Counted from the stretch's first letter, positions 44,880 through 56,496 are shown. The stretch is DNA of 64,000 nucleotides from Geosiphon pyriformis (GCA_016748015.1 JAAOMT010000112.1:67382-131381); one strand, 5' to 3'. Numbers and translations: made by a program. The notes: generated from the sequence alone by a model not told the origin.

Positions 44880-46316
44880 GTTTTGTTTTCTAATCTTGTC
44901 TCATTTTTGAGAGACAATTAACATTGGTGTGGAGTTTTCCTGGTTTGTAATGTACAATGTATCGGTAATTAGCTAAAAATTCTGTCCATCAAGTTTGTTT
45001 TGCATTCAGCTGGGTGTTTTTGTTTTGAAGCCATTTAAGTCCAATATTATCAGTGATAATATCGAATTTTTTGGGTCTGAGGTAAAGGTTGAAGTGATGT
45101 AGGGCCCAGATTACTACTGCAGTTTCTAATTCTGTTGCGGGGTAGTTTTTTTCGGCTGGCTTTAATGTTCTACTAACATAAGCAATTACTCGCTCATTTC
45201 CATTGTCATCTAACTGTGATAGGATGGCACCAAAGGCAGTATAAGAGGCGTTAGTTGCTAACTGGAATCGGTTGCTGAAATCTGGATAGGCGAGGATTGG
45301 AGCTGTTGTGAGTTTTTCCTTAAGTATCTTGAAGGCATTTTGGTGTTCTTCTGTCCATTTGTATTTGACATTTTTAGTAGTAAGCTGGTTGAAGGGTTTT
45401 GCAATTTCTGAGAATCCTTTGATGAATTTTCAGTAATAGGATGCTAATCCAATAAATCCTCTTAATTCTGTGGTATTTCGTGGAGTCTTGAAGTTCTTGA
45501 CAATACTGATTTTTCCGGGGTCTGGTTTAATTCCATCTTTGCTAACAATGTGACCAAGAAAAGCTAAACTTGTTTTTCCAAAGTAGCATTTTTCAATGTT
45601 CAGTTTCAATCCTGCTTTCTGTAATCATTGAAAAACTTCTCGCAGGTGAATTAAATGTAGCTCGAAAGATGGTGAATAAACATCAGTGTTATCAAGATAA
45701 ACTACTACTGATTTCCAAAGGAGGCCTTTGTAAACAACATCCATAAGTTTTTGGAATATTGCTGGTGTATTGCATAATCCAAAAGGCATTACATTGAACT
45801 CATAATTTCCTCCTTGAGTGGTGAATGCTGTTTTGGGGCGGTCTTTGGGATCCATAGCAACTTGTCAGTATCCACTTTCTAAATCTAATGTTGAAAAGTA
45901 TTTGGACTTTCCAAGAGCATCCAACATGTCATCAATTCGGGGAAGAGAGTAGGCATCCCCAATGATGACACTGTTGAGTTGTCAGTAATTAACACAAAAT
46001 CATATCTTTCCATTTTTTTTTTAACTAGGACTACAGGTGAGGCCCATAGGCTCATTGATGGTTGAATAAGCCCATTGTTAAGCATCTATTGTACTTCTTC
46101 TCAGATAAATTGGTGACTTTCTGGGACAACTTGGTAGGCTTGTTGTCGTCTTGGTTTGGCATCTCCTGTATAAATTTGGTGTTGAACCAAATCAGTTCTT
46201 CCTAAGTCATTGTTGTTTTTGGCTAAGATATCAGCAAATTCTGCAATTAGCTCTTTGAGCTGGGTCTGTTGTTGTGGTTCAAGTTGTCCCATGTTGATTT
46301 GAGATAGTTTTTCCAT
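44880..46316 (-). pseudogene. Gypsy B reverse transcriptase and RNase H region
   Basis: Starts near MEKLSQINMGQLEPQQQTQL and LVQHQIYTGDAKPRRQQAYQ. Motifs include MLNNGLIQPSMSLWASPVV, AMDPKDRPKTAFTTQGGN and FNVMPFGLCNTPAIFQKLMD. The catalytic box is VVYLDNTDVYSPS, where Asn (45688-45690) replaces the second Asp. RNase H follows to about 44890, with ERVIAYVSRTLKPAEKNY-like sequence. Three or more stops and frame changes occur. Confidence 0.82.
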
Positions 46317-46727
46317 GACAACATGGTAGTTTTTAGAGTTAGGGTTTGGGTTGATTTTAGGTAGTGAATATCCAATAATTTCAGGGAAATCGGGGACTGT
46401 TTGGGGTAATTCTTGTTAAAATATATTACTGTAAATAACTCCAATTTCTAAATTATTTAATAAAATTATGGGGTAATTATTGGGGTTGTAAAAAGTAACT
46501 CGGATTTTCTTTGTTCTTTTTGGAATATAAATGTTTGGGATCAAAATATTATGTTCCAAGCAAACTTGTTCATTGGACTCAAAAATTTGTTGTGTGGTTG
46601 TTGACTTTGGGCAGGTGTAGATTTCCGGATGTTCTCCAAAGGGTGAGATGGTAATTGGTTGTAGAAGTCTGAGAATCTGGTGGGATTCATTCTGTGTGTT
46701 AAGAGCTATATTAACTGGAACTGTGAA

Positions 46728-47315
46728 TCATCCAGTTGAACCAAAACCTTGGGTTCCTTTATCACTTTTTCCTAATTGTTCTCTTTGATTGACTAGTTGC
46801 AAACTCGAAATGTTGATTAAAGGTAGGTAAATAGCTTGGGCAATTTTTTCAGCATGTTCGATCTTGAATGGTTTGTCAGTTTCATTTTGAAGCATCACTG
46901 TTATGTCTCCAGTATATCTAGCATCAATTATTCCTCCTCTCACATTGATTCTTTTGCTTGCCAGAGAAGACCAGGAGGCGATTTGAACCATTGCTCTTGG
47001 CAGAATTTTGAGTGCAATTTTGAGGTTGATTTTTGTGAGAGATTTGGGTTTGAGAACAAAAGTATCCTTGCCTAGATATCTTAGGTCATATCCAGCATTA
47101 ATTTCGTGTGCTTTTTCAGGTTTTATTCCTTGTCCGTTGTTGTTGAAGTATTTAAGTTGTAAGGCAGGCTGATTTTTGATAAGGTAGATGGGTGTTGTTT
47201 CAATTTCTTTCATTTCTTCAGGTTCTCCAAATTCAATTTCATTCTCATCATTTTTGCTGGGCAAGGGAATACTAAGAGCATAGCATTCAGGACACCATTG
47301 TTCATCACAAAGCAT
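46728..47315 (-). CDS. Gypsy B pol segment with dUTPase domain, 195 codons open
   Basis: Residues about 53-195 (47159-46731) match trimeric dUTPase better than Gypsy A does. Motif 1 is NAGYDLRYL with the metal/substrate Asp kept. Motif 2 is ASWSSLASKRI with Trp where Arg is usual. Motif 3 is GGIIDARYTGDITVMLQN with catalytic Asp and stacking Tyr. Motif 4 is EHAEKIAQAIYLPL, and motif 5 is SDKGTQGFGSTG. The N-terminus continues the Cys-rich module (CDEQWCPEC). The enzyme would hydrolyse dUTP to dUMP. The domain length of about 143 residues is normal. The frame stops right after motif 5, at 46728. Confidence 0.87.
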   Translation of the reverse strand: MLCDEQWCPECYALSIPLPSKNDENEIEFGEPEEMKEIETTPIYLIKNQPALQLKYFNNNGQGIKPEKAHEINAGYDLRYLGKDTFVLKPKSLTKINLKIALKILPRAMVQIASWSSLASKRINVRGGIIDARYTGDITVMLQNETDKPFKIEHAEKIAQAIYLPLINISSLQLVNQREQLGKSDKGTQGFGSTG

Positions 47316-47325
47316 AATGCATTCT

Positions 47326-48021
47326 TCACATAATGTTCATTTGCTCTAATCGTTGAATTTGAGCTTCTTGGGTCGGGTAGGTGTGACTTGCAATTTGGTG
47401 GTAGACTTCTACTTCATCTTCGTAATCAAATCTAGCTAATTCCAGAGTGTATTCAATGTATTCTGCTTCCTTCATTTGACGAACATCTTCTTTGGTAGCT
47501 CCATTAATTAATGCCATTGCTAAGTCGAAAATCATCTCGGCATCATAAGGGTAGTGATAAAGTTTGTTGAGAGCACTGTTGTATGCTGCATAAAAGGGTG
47601 TTCCTCTTTTTACTTTTTCTGAAATTGATAAAGCATATTGGCAGGTCTGATCACAGACGCCTCTTTTCATTGCTACATCAATCCAATTGCATTCTTCTGG
47701 TAGCATATCTCCACAAGTCAAACAAAAAGTGTTGTCACATTTTCCGCTTCTTTTTATTAGATGGCCCTATTGCTTTCTGTAACAAGCCTTGCAGTAATAA
47801 CAAGTATGATTCTCATATTCTTCTTCAGGTGAAATGCAGACTCCCATTGACGATAGTTTCTTGTGGCAGTCCTTATATTTAAGGGGAATATAGAGGCATT
47901 GTTTCCTTGGTTTGGGTTTCGAGTAAAGTATATTCCATCCAGAGGTTTCGGGTTTAGTGTGTGGGATAAAATGTTCTTGTTCTGTTTCATCAGCCCAGTT
48001 GGACATTGATCCAAGAGCCAT
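47326..48021 (-). pseudogene. Gypsy B Cys-rich module upstream of dUTPase
   Basis: Contains HTCYYCKACYRKQ, then KCDNTFCLTCGDMLPEECNW, then GVCDQTCQYALSISEKVKRG. A helical segment PFYAAYNSALNKLYHYPYDA follows, and then CEECIMLCDEQWCPEC reaching into the dUTPase segment. The cysteine spacing is shared with Gypsy A. One stop near 47766 and a frame change near 47330 interrupt it. Probably zinc-binding, family unknown to me. Confidence 0.6.
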
Positions 48022-48079
48022 GAATGTTTTGATTATTGGTTTTTCTTCTTCTGGTTCAAATTCAAAAGCCGGGGTTTTT

Positions 48080-48466
48080 TCAGAGCACTTGGTAGGAGAT
48101 TGTTAACTCTTGTGTTTCCCAATTCAGATTAGCATTGGCTTTTTGAAGCCAATCATTTCCGACGAGAGCTTGATACTGGGGTGCATCCATTACAAGAACT
48201 TTGACTGGAATGGTGATTCCATCAAGAGTGAATGGAAAATTGTCAATTTCTCCTACTGGGGTCTTTTTCATGCCATCGGCAGTGACAATTACTGTTTGAG
48301 CTGGTCGGTTGACATTTTTTTTCAACTGTTGCATTAACTGGTAGATAATAATGCTTCCGGTGGATCCACTGTCTAGGATCAAGCAAATTGGCTTTCCTTC
48401 TACTTCAGCTTTTGTGTACATTGCAGTGATGGCTTTTTGCTCATTAGCCACTATATTGCTAAGCAA
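48080..48466 (-). pseudogene. Gypsy B aspartic protease
   Basis: Retropepsin-like: AITAMYTKAEVEGKPICLIL, then DSGSTGSIIIYQLMQQL with an intact catalytic Asp, ADGMKKTPVGEIDNFPF and VLVMDAPQYQALVGNDWLQ. It matches Gypsy A protease along its length. It is probably processed from a Gag-Pol precursor. The open segment is bounded by stops. Confidence 0.82.
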
Positions 48467-48779
48467 GAATGGTGATTCATTTGCTTCAAATTCAAAAGGA
48501 AAATATCAAAGAGATTGGCATTTTCAGCAATTTGGGCTGGTGGAATAGTAGTGTGGTTATGAGAAGGGTTTTGTTGTTGTTGTGCTGTAGCTCTACCTTC
48601 CGAGAGTGCAGTATGGTGAAAATCCTGTTCTTCCGGCATTGTTAAATAACTGGGTTGAGTGTGGTAGTGGTTGGGTCTTGGTTGAGTGGTATTTTAGGAA
48701 GCTAATTGGTTGTTCAAACTGATTCTACTGTTGTTTACTTGGTATCGGTTTTGTGGTGTGAATTGATTTTGTGTAATCA

Positions 48780-50294
48780 GTCTTCAAGCAGTTACTTGAT
48801 AATGTTGTGTGGGTGGTTGTTGGTATTGCTGTTGGATTAGTTGTGAGATGGGCTGATAATAGTTATTTTGGTATTGGGGTCTTGGTGGATAGTAAGCTGG
48901 TGGTGATGGTTGATAATAAGATTGCTGTGGTGAAGAGTAACATTGATTACCCCTATTTTGTTGGTCTCGTTGTAGCTTTCTGCAATTTCTTTTTCAGTGG
49001 CCAGAGATTCTACAGTAATGGCAATTCTGGGGCTGGTTATTGGAAAGTGGTGTAAAGTTATTTTGATTTTGTCTTTGGGGTGGTTGATATCTTTGTTGTT
49101 GTTAGTTGGTAAAATAGTTTTCAATCTTCTTTGTGAGTTGGTCAATTTTTTTCTCAGCTGCTGAGCTGGTTTCTCCAATTGCCAAATTTACAAGTTTTGT
49201 ACAATTGGTCTCTTCTATAGCCATTTCGTATCTTTTCACATGCTGTATGGCAGAGTTTAAATCTTCTGGTGCATGTGAGTGAACCTTTTTAATTAGTTTA
49301 TCTTTTAGACCAGCGATAAATTGATCCAAGATTTGAGCATCAGAATAATAATCGTTTGTCTCGAGTTGGCAAATCCATCTGAGAAGTTTGTTGAATTTCT
49401 CAATATAAGTCATAACGGATTCAGAGGGTTCTTGTTTAATATTTCAAAAACAATTGTGAAGAGTGATGGAGGTATTATTGTCAGTGAACTGTTTAAGGAA
49501 GGCTGCTTTGAAAGCATTCCAATTATTGAATGGGGCGGCCAGGTTTTCAAACCATTCTCCTGCTGTTCCTTTAAGAAAGTATGGAATTGTTCTTAACATT
49601 CTGGTGGCATTCCATCCATTTGCATCTCCAGCTTTAGTAACTTGGTTGAGCCATTCTTGAGGACTGGTCTCAATGTCTTCTCCATTAAAGTCAGGGATTT
49701 TTGCAATGTATGTTGTCATTTTGTCTTCTTTGTTTTCACTGTTTATTGATTCTTCTTCAGTTATTTCAGAGTTGTTTTCTTCATTTGCTGCTGTCTTAGA
49801 ATGTTCACTTTGATTTTCAGCTAGAAAATCAAGGAGATTGGAACTAGTTTAAAGGGGTTTTTGTTGTCTGATGGGACTTCTGAGTGATGTAAAATCTTCT
49901 GGTCTTGCAAATCGATTCAAGGGTGAATTGGATGTTTGTGCTTGTGCAAGTGAAACTGGAAAAGGTGTGATAGTAAGTGGAAGTTTTGAGCTGGTTCCTT
50001 GTTCAGGTGTTTGTAGATGTTTGAATGATATTTTGGGAGTATTGGGTGTTGTGTGAACAGGTTGGTTATCTTTTTGTCTTTTGTTGCTACTGGTTTCAGG
50101 TTCAGATTCGAGTTCAAAGGCAAATTGTGCATTTGTAGAATATTTTTCTTCACAGAATCGAATGATATTATAATCAAGTTCCTCAAAATAAGTAGTGCAA
50201 GCTTCAGCACTAATGTTTTCTGATTCAGTATTGGAATAGTGTAGTATGTTCTCAAGAAGATCTTTTTTAATTGTTGTAATGTTATAGTTCCCAA
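48780..50294 (-). pseudogene. Gypsy B gag
   Basis: The Gag core begins near 49719: IAKIPDFNGEDIETSPQEWL, then TIPYFLKGTAGEWFENLAAP, then KLLRWICQLETNDYYSDAQI and LDQFIAGLKDKLI. The zinc knuckle CHYCRISGH-KRNC lies near 48980-49020 and carries TGA at 48994-48996 where an Arg codon is likely. A Q/Y/P-rich tail follows. The N-terminal part upstream of 49720 is frame-broken. It extends toward 50294. Confidence 0.78.
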
Positions 50295-50462
50295 AGAGGT
50301 AGTCGTTGATTTGATTTTCGATGTATTGAAAAAGTGTTTTCTTGAAAGCTATGATTCTGTTGTGTATTTAAAATCATTGTTTGCAGTGTATAAATCGATT
50401 GATAGTACTCTAAGGTTGTGATGTCTGAGGTGGTCGCCACTTTGAATTTGTTGCTGTATTAT

Positions 50463-50480
50463 TTCCGTGGGAGAGCACCA
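50463..50480 (-). other. primer-binding site of Gypsy B
   Basis: On the minus strand TGGTGCTCTCCCACGGAA starts two bases inside the 5' LTR, as in Gypsy A. The sequence differs from Gypsy A, so a different tRNA primer is likely. I could not identify it. Confidence 0.55.
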
Positions 50481-50482
50481 AA

Positions 50483-51463
50483 TGTTACCGGAGGTTTTTG
50501 GTCTCTTTTCTTAAATGTTGGTAATGTTGATTTGCTGTGAATTCACGTTTTCAGGAAGTAGTTGAACCTCCAATAACTGAATTTATCTTCAAATTATCTC
50601 CTATAATTTGAACTGCTGGGCTTATAAGTAAAATAGCCAATTCTGTGCCAATTGCTTTATGTAGTTACGTTGTAGTAAACGTCAACTCTTTCCCAGAAAT
50701 TGCTTGTCTGGAAGCTCACTAAAAATGTGTAGTTATTTTGCTGTGAAAGTCAACTCTTCTACAGGAATCTTGTCTGTAGGCTACCTTAATAATTGTAATA
50801 AGAAAAATAAAAGAAAATAAAAGAAATGTAAAAGAAATAGAATTTTGTCAAGAGAAACGTTTTTTATCTGGGCCTGGAGTCACTAACAGTTTACTGAAAT
50901 TGGTAGCTAATCAATTTCAAAATGTTAGTTGGGTTTTGGGGATTTTTCAAGTACAATAATTAAAGAATTTGGTTTTTTTTTGAATTATTTGATATTTATT
51001 TCTTTTTGTGTATATAGGAACGGTTTTAAGAGATAAATCTAAAGTAAGATACATTTTCTCAAAGAGAGAAGCTCTTCTTTTATACAACTTGTTGTAACAC
51101 TATTCTATGAACTTGAACTTTGCTATTTTCTACAATTTTGCTGAACTAAAGATACATTTCGGTGAACTACAAGTTATTCGGCAAACTATTAGATATTTCA
51201 GTGAACTATCAATTATTTCAGCAAATTTCTACAAATTTTGGTGAACTTCTGAATGTTACATAGTTCGGGGTATTGCATGATTGATCATCGCAATTAGGTT
51301 ACATTTGTGTTGTGTACAATTTGGGTTATTAATTAAATGATAATTTTGGACATTTTTGCTAATATAATAAATGATTATTTGAAATGATAATATATGCTAA
51401 TTAATGATAGGAATTATAAGATAATTTCATGCTAAATAATATCTCTAATTTCATCTGGTAACA
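50483..51463 (-). repeat. Gypsy B 5' LTR (right copy)
   Basis: 981 bp from TGTTACCGGAGG to CATCTGGTAACA. The part at about 51120-51260 is a degenerate array of roughly 20-bp units built on TTTCGGCGAACTA. Confidence 0.93.
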
Positions 51464-54400
51464 GTGCTAACCAGAAAGCCACCCAATGACAAATTACACC
51501 TAGAGAAAATATGCACCACACCTGCCAAAAAATTATTAAGAGGATTGATCTTCACATGGACTGGACACTGCAAAGGATATAGTGAATGCCAGCAGAGGAC
51601 CTGCAGATCATGTAACCAGTGAGAAAATAGATACCCCAAAATCCCAACAGAGTTTGCAAAAGAAATGACTGAAGCCAATTTACTCTCAGCCTGAACCTAT
51701 TCAAAAGTCTTCAAACCATACAGAGAGAGATAATGAATCACATTATTGGGGAAATCACACGGCAAATCAGACTTAGATCTTAAGCCCTATGAATCAAAGT
51801 GTCCCACTTTCTACAAGCACTAATAGGAACATAACTGAACTGTGTTCTATATCCAACAATAGGAAAAAGGACTGCTGAAACCAAATATGAAAACTGCTTA
51901 TCAGACACTGCCTTTTTTAGAACCAAATTAGAAAAGAACTGGACATCAGAATGTGTCTTAGCCAAGTTAGGCTTCAAAAGACCCTCAGTTGACAAATAGA
52001 TCTCCAAATAGCAATGTGATTCCTCCTTCTTGGCAATAGAAATAGGTAACCTGCTAATCAACAAAGAGAAAGCCATACCATCACAATTAATGGGGATGGC
52101 AACAGTCTTATTATTATTAATTGAAATGTTATTGATATCAAAAAATTCACTAGCAATGGTGAGAATGTGCTGTGTAGCACTTCGACTGCTGCCAACTTAT
52201 ATAGTATTATCAACAAAAGCACCCACTACAAAAAATGAAGATACACCAGCCTGAGACTCAGTACAATTACATCCAGAAATAAAATGAGAATTCAATCTGT
52301 AACCACACCCATCTGCCTGTCTCTTAACTTTACACAAAAAGTGATCATAAAAGATGCACCAAAGGAGTGGTGAGAACACCTCCCCCTGGTCCAAGTCATC
52401 ATGCACCTTATACCCATCTGTCAAACCAAAATCTGTCATAACTCTGTTGACACAACCATTGTGGATGCCACCAAAAAACCTAATAAACCTGCTGCACATT
52501 TTTATTCTAACCATACTGTCCCAAAGGTGTTCCCACCCAACAAAATCATAAGCTTTCCGCATGTTCTGCAATACCAACCAGAGCTTATGATTCTTCTCCA
52601 AAGCATCCTCAATAACTGAACCAATGGCAAAAATGGGAGACTGTGTCATTGTGCCCTTCAAAACTGAAAAATTGTCCCCATACAGAACATCAAAAGTACT
52701 ACAAGCCAACGAGATCCTATCTAAAAGAATCTTGGAGAGAATCTTGCAGGCAGTCTCAATCAAGACAATAGGTCAAGTGTTTGTAAGAACTCCTTCCCAC
52801 TCATACGGCTTAGGAATCATTGAAACCCAAGCTTCCTTCCAAGCATTAGACACAGACTCACAAATCAAACAAGAATTTAGAAGCACCAAAAGCATATCCA
52901 AAATTGATTTGTCACAGTGTTTCCAGAGCTTGTTCGAAATCTCAGAGAGACCAGCAGTCTTGCCTTCAGGCAGACTAGAAACCACACTGAACAACTCATT
53001 GAAACCAATGGGACACATTACACCAGAAAACACACCATCAAAAACATACTCCAAAGGCTTGTATTGGCGAGACCAATTATCAGAGATATCAGGCACCACC
53101 TTGTGCTTCCTGGTCCAGCCTTCCATGATTTCATCCACCCTAGCTTTGACTAAGCTGGGCTCCAAAATCAACTCGTCATCTACAACTAGATAATCCAGTA
53201 CCATTTTGCGAAAGGAACACTCCAAAACACTTCTGATGGTGCAACCCTTGTCTGATTCAAAACTCTCCATTCTTCTATCAATAGCTGCTCTGATACGGGA
53301 TTTCTTAGTATGTCTGAATTCCAGCAACTTAGCAGAGCGGTAAGACTTCCTCGCCTTAGCCAGAGCTGAGTAAATTATGTTAAAATTGGAACCTGACAGA
53401 AACAAAAACTTCACCACCGAAGCACTATTAATGTTAAGCCTCTCCCACGTATTTAACAATGATGCAAATTCTACACTAGACATCAAACAAGATGCCTTAA
53501 CCAGCTTGGATACAAGCAACTCAAGCTTGTAAAACCTAGAAGAACCCTTGGTAAAAATCTCATCATAACCCTTAAACCATTTCTTTTTGAATGTTCCAAC
53601 CACTGAGAGAATCATTATTTTGTGCACAATGTCCCACATAGCATCCAAATTTGAAAATTCCACAAAGGCAGTGAAATCACTTGAACACATTATGCCATTG
53701 GTCAACGTAGCATCCTTAAAATTGTTCTACTCTTTCTCGCTAGCATCTCCAAAATCAAACTTCCAATGATTTTTATTAGTCTGCTTGCACATTGAGTTCA
53801 GCTGAGAGTCAAGCAAGCCACCCAAGCCCACAAAAACAGAAACAGCTTTATGATCAGTATCAAAAAAGTTCTTGACACCAGTCACATCATGATCCACCAC
53901 AGTATTGATCAAGCTTGAAGAGACGAACATATAGTCAATAGTCTTGACAACACCACAAGAGTTACCCCATGTCGGCATCTTAGCAAGCACACTTCCACTC
54001 AAAGCATTAACCAGACCCAGATCAGAGCATTTTTTGAAACTGGCACTTTTACGAGCACCATCCTCATTGAAGTCACCACCCAAGACCACAAAAGATGATT
54101 CATTTACTGCCTTAGTAATCAAAGAATTGATGTCGCCAGCCTGTAAGAATTGGACACTTGAAGAGGCACCAGCATAGAGACCCAAAACAAAAACCGAAAG
54201 CTTATTCTTGAAGAGAAGTTTGATGGAGAGAAGCCAACCGGGCACCTCAGAAACCTTACAAACATGTTTAGCCAAAGAATTGTTCATGACAATTGCCACA
54301 CCAGAACCAAGACAACCAGAATCCAAACCAGAAGTGAACATCCGAACACCATTAAACTTGTCAGCGATCCACGGTCTAACCTTATCTCTAAGTTTAGATT

Positions 54401-54511
54401 TTGTGAAAATTGAAACCAAATTACCCATATCAAAGTGCCAGTGAACAATATCTGCCTGTTTAGCAGAGTTATTCAAGCCCCGAACATTACAAGTAGCAAA
54501 CTTCCAAACCA
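51464..54511 (-). pseudogene. LINE 2 ORF2: AP endonuclease and reverse transcriptase
   Basis: The endonuclease region starts VWKFATCNVRGLNNSAKQAD, with GGDFNEDGA, TIDYMFVSSSL and FDTDHKAVSV. The catalytic TETK seen in LINE 1 reads TKSK here, an E-to-K change (codon 54399-54401). Reverse transcriptase shows GKTAGLSEISNKLWKHCDKS, KGTMTQSPIFAIGS, QNMRKAYDFVGWEHLW and LDQGEVFSPLLWCIFYD. Its catalytic box is FVDNTI (Asn codon 52206-52208), where LINE 1 has FVDDTI. Both enzymes of this copy should be inactive. Gypsy B cuts the frame at 51464. Confidence 0.85.
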
Positions 54512-54517
54512 ACTAAC

Positions 54518-56350
54518 TTATTGAGAAAAAGGGAGAGCTGATGAACCCAAACCAGAACACAAAAAATCTAACCTAGCCAAAACAGAACTGACAGAAGTCT
54601 CCAGAGCTGACATCTTAGACTCCAAACCACTCATCTTGGTAGTTAGAATCTTCAAACTACTCGAATTGAAGCCAGCATCCATATTAACACTTGGAGAATG
54701 GGGATTGGACGATGCCAGTTCATCATCTAGAGCCATGTCAAAATTCAAAACAGGGGCCAAAGGCACAGAACCAACCAAAAGAGAGACACCAGAAGATAGA
54801 ACCATGGGCACCAATTCAACAAAACTCAATTTTCTTAAAATACCAGAAATTTGGTCAGCCAACAACTCGAGAGAGCATTCCAAAGACACCAAGCGAGCAT
54901 TTAAAGAAGAATTGGTGATTGTAGAGGAGTGAGGACCACCACCCAAATCTAAGGTCATATGGGAAGAAAAACCAACACCAAGACCAGAACCAAAAAGGAA
55001 GGCAAGAGAGACTACCTGGGCCCATAACTTGCCACCAAAGACAACAAGGCGAGATATAGGAACATTTTTTTTCATGTATAACTTGGCCAACTGGAGGTGA
55101 TTCACACTAGGAACACGTCTCTTATTAAAAATATTCAAGAGATCAGAGGACAACATATCTGATACATCATACTTCAGAGCTGAATAACTAAGATGCCCAC
55201 ATTTTCCACACTGAACCAAATCCAACCTAGCCCAAAAAAGATAAACACCACCAAAAACAGGCTCAGTGAGGAAAGCAGAATTCAGATCATTCTCAGATTC
55301 GAAGCCAACCACAGCACAACAAACTCTATTGCCAGTGTCCAATAAACGATTAATGATGCAAGTTCTGCCACTAGTTCTATCCAGCAGATTACTAAGATTA
55401 TGTGCAGTTGTTTCCACCAGTAACGTAAACAGAAGCACCCTAAAACAATCCCTTGAGGCCCAAATATCGCGATCTTTCATGGCTTTTGCCACATGCACAG
55501 AATCTTTCCTGATTAAGAAGAACTATTTCGAAGCCAATTGCTCTGTCTGTTCCAATTTGGCAAATTCCACTACAGCCTTCTGCCATATTCCGATCAGCTG
55601 AATTTTGATTGATTTAATTTCCCCAAATTCAGATACTGCAGTGACAATCATTTCCTTTGGTGTATCCATGAAAATCTTTTTGATAACTACAGTCTGATTT
55701 AAGCAAACTTCTTGTCTCTTAAGATTGCTGTTTACTATGATGTTATTTGCTCTGGCCAATGATGTGGCCTTTTCTATGCTTTCAGATGAAGTAAACATTG
55801 ATCAAATAATTCCTTCAAATTTTGAGGGGGTAGTGACCCCCCCAAAATCATTGATTTCTGAAAATAATTTCCTTATGACCTGAGTTTTGGCCATTGCCGA
55901 TTTCCTTTCTACAGCCGAAAGATTAATGTCCAAAGCAAATAATTTTTTCATGGCCACTTCCATTTGAGTTTTAATGATTTTGGGATCCACTCACACCTTA
56001 TCCAAAGAGAAAGACATATAAGGGGGAAGGGAAACTTCCTCTTTTTTCTCCATGTCATAATTAATAGAGCCGAAAGAGGAGCCAATAGTCATACCATTAT
56101 TGAAACACTTGGCTTGAGGCGTATTCATCTTGGAATCAGGTACTTTTTCATCTTCGGAAGCTTCACCATCAGTATCCATGCCATTAAACTACCTGATCAC
56201 ATGACCAGACCCACTACTTTCGAGAGTTGCACCACTACTCAAGAGCTTAACACCATCAGGAGGTTTCTTGATTTTATGACCTAAACCACTATCAACCAAA
56301 CCAGTGGTCAAAACTCTGACTGACCTTCTCTTAACACTAGGGCCACTCAT
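54518..56350 (-). pseudogene. LINE 2 ORF1
   Basis: Begins MSGPSVKRRSVRVLTTGLVD at 56350. It shares with LINE 1 the blocks LFALDINLSAVERKSAMAK and IGIWQKAVVEFAK, the region with CGKCGHLSYSALKY (zinc knuckle with the last Cys replaced by Tyr), and the coiled C-terminus TTKMSGLESKMSALETSVSS. Four in-frame stops are visible: two TGA and two TAG, all explained by C-to-T changes. The ORF ends at TAA 54518-54520, next to the decayed ORF2 start. It probably encoded an RNA-binding particle protein. Confidence 0.8.
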
Positions 56351-56496
56351 AGTGGCAGCTGAACTGACAACGAAAGGGTTTGTTTCTTGTGAAATAGTGG
56401 AAGACAGTATATAAAAAACAGAAAAGCTTCTTTCAAATTTATGATTCTTTTTCAGGAATTTGGGACAAAGGAGAGAAAGAAGTCTTTTTGTTTTAG

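Larger units (their letters stand above)
40678..51463 (-). mobile_element. Gypsy B: complete Ty3/Gypsy LTR retrotransposon with dUTPase
   Basis: LTRs at 40678-42647 (interrupted) and 50483-51463, TG...CA bounded. The flanks are GCGC (40674-40677) and GTGC (51464-51467), a 4-bp duplication with one transition, inside LINE 2 ORF2. Coding order on the minus strand equals Gypsy A: gag, protease, Cys-rich module, dUTPase, reverse transcriptase, RNase H, integrase and extra 3' ORF. The proteins are diverged from Gypsy A, so these are two families of one lineage. Stops and frame changes are frequent. Confidence 0.93.
38911..56496 (-). mobile_element. LINE 2: non-LTR retrotransposon split by Gypsy B
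   Basis: Diverged relative of LINE 1 with the same order: ORF1, then ORF2 with endonuclease, reverse transcriptase, RNase H and a Cys/His tail. The 3' end is a T tract at 38911-38922 (poly(A) on the element strand). TTTAATTTAATTT occurs just outside both ends (about 38897-38912 and 56497-56510) and could be the target duplication, but it is low complexity. Gypsy B occupies 40678-51463. Stops and lost catalytic residues make it defective. Confidence 0.85.
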
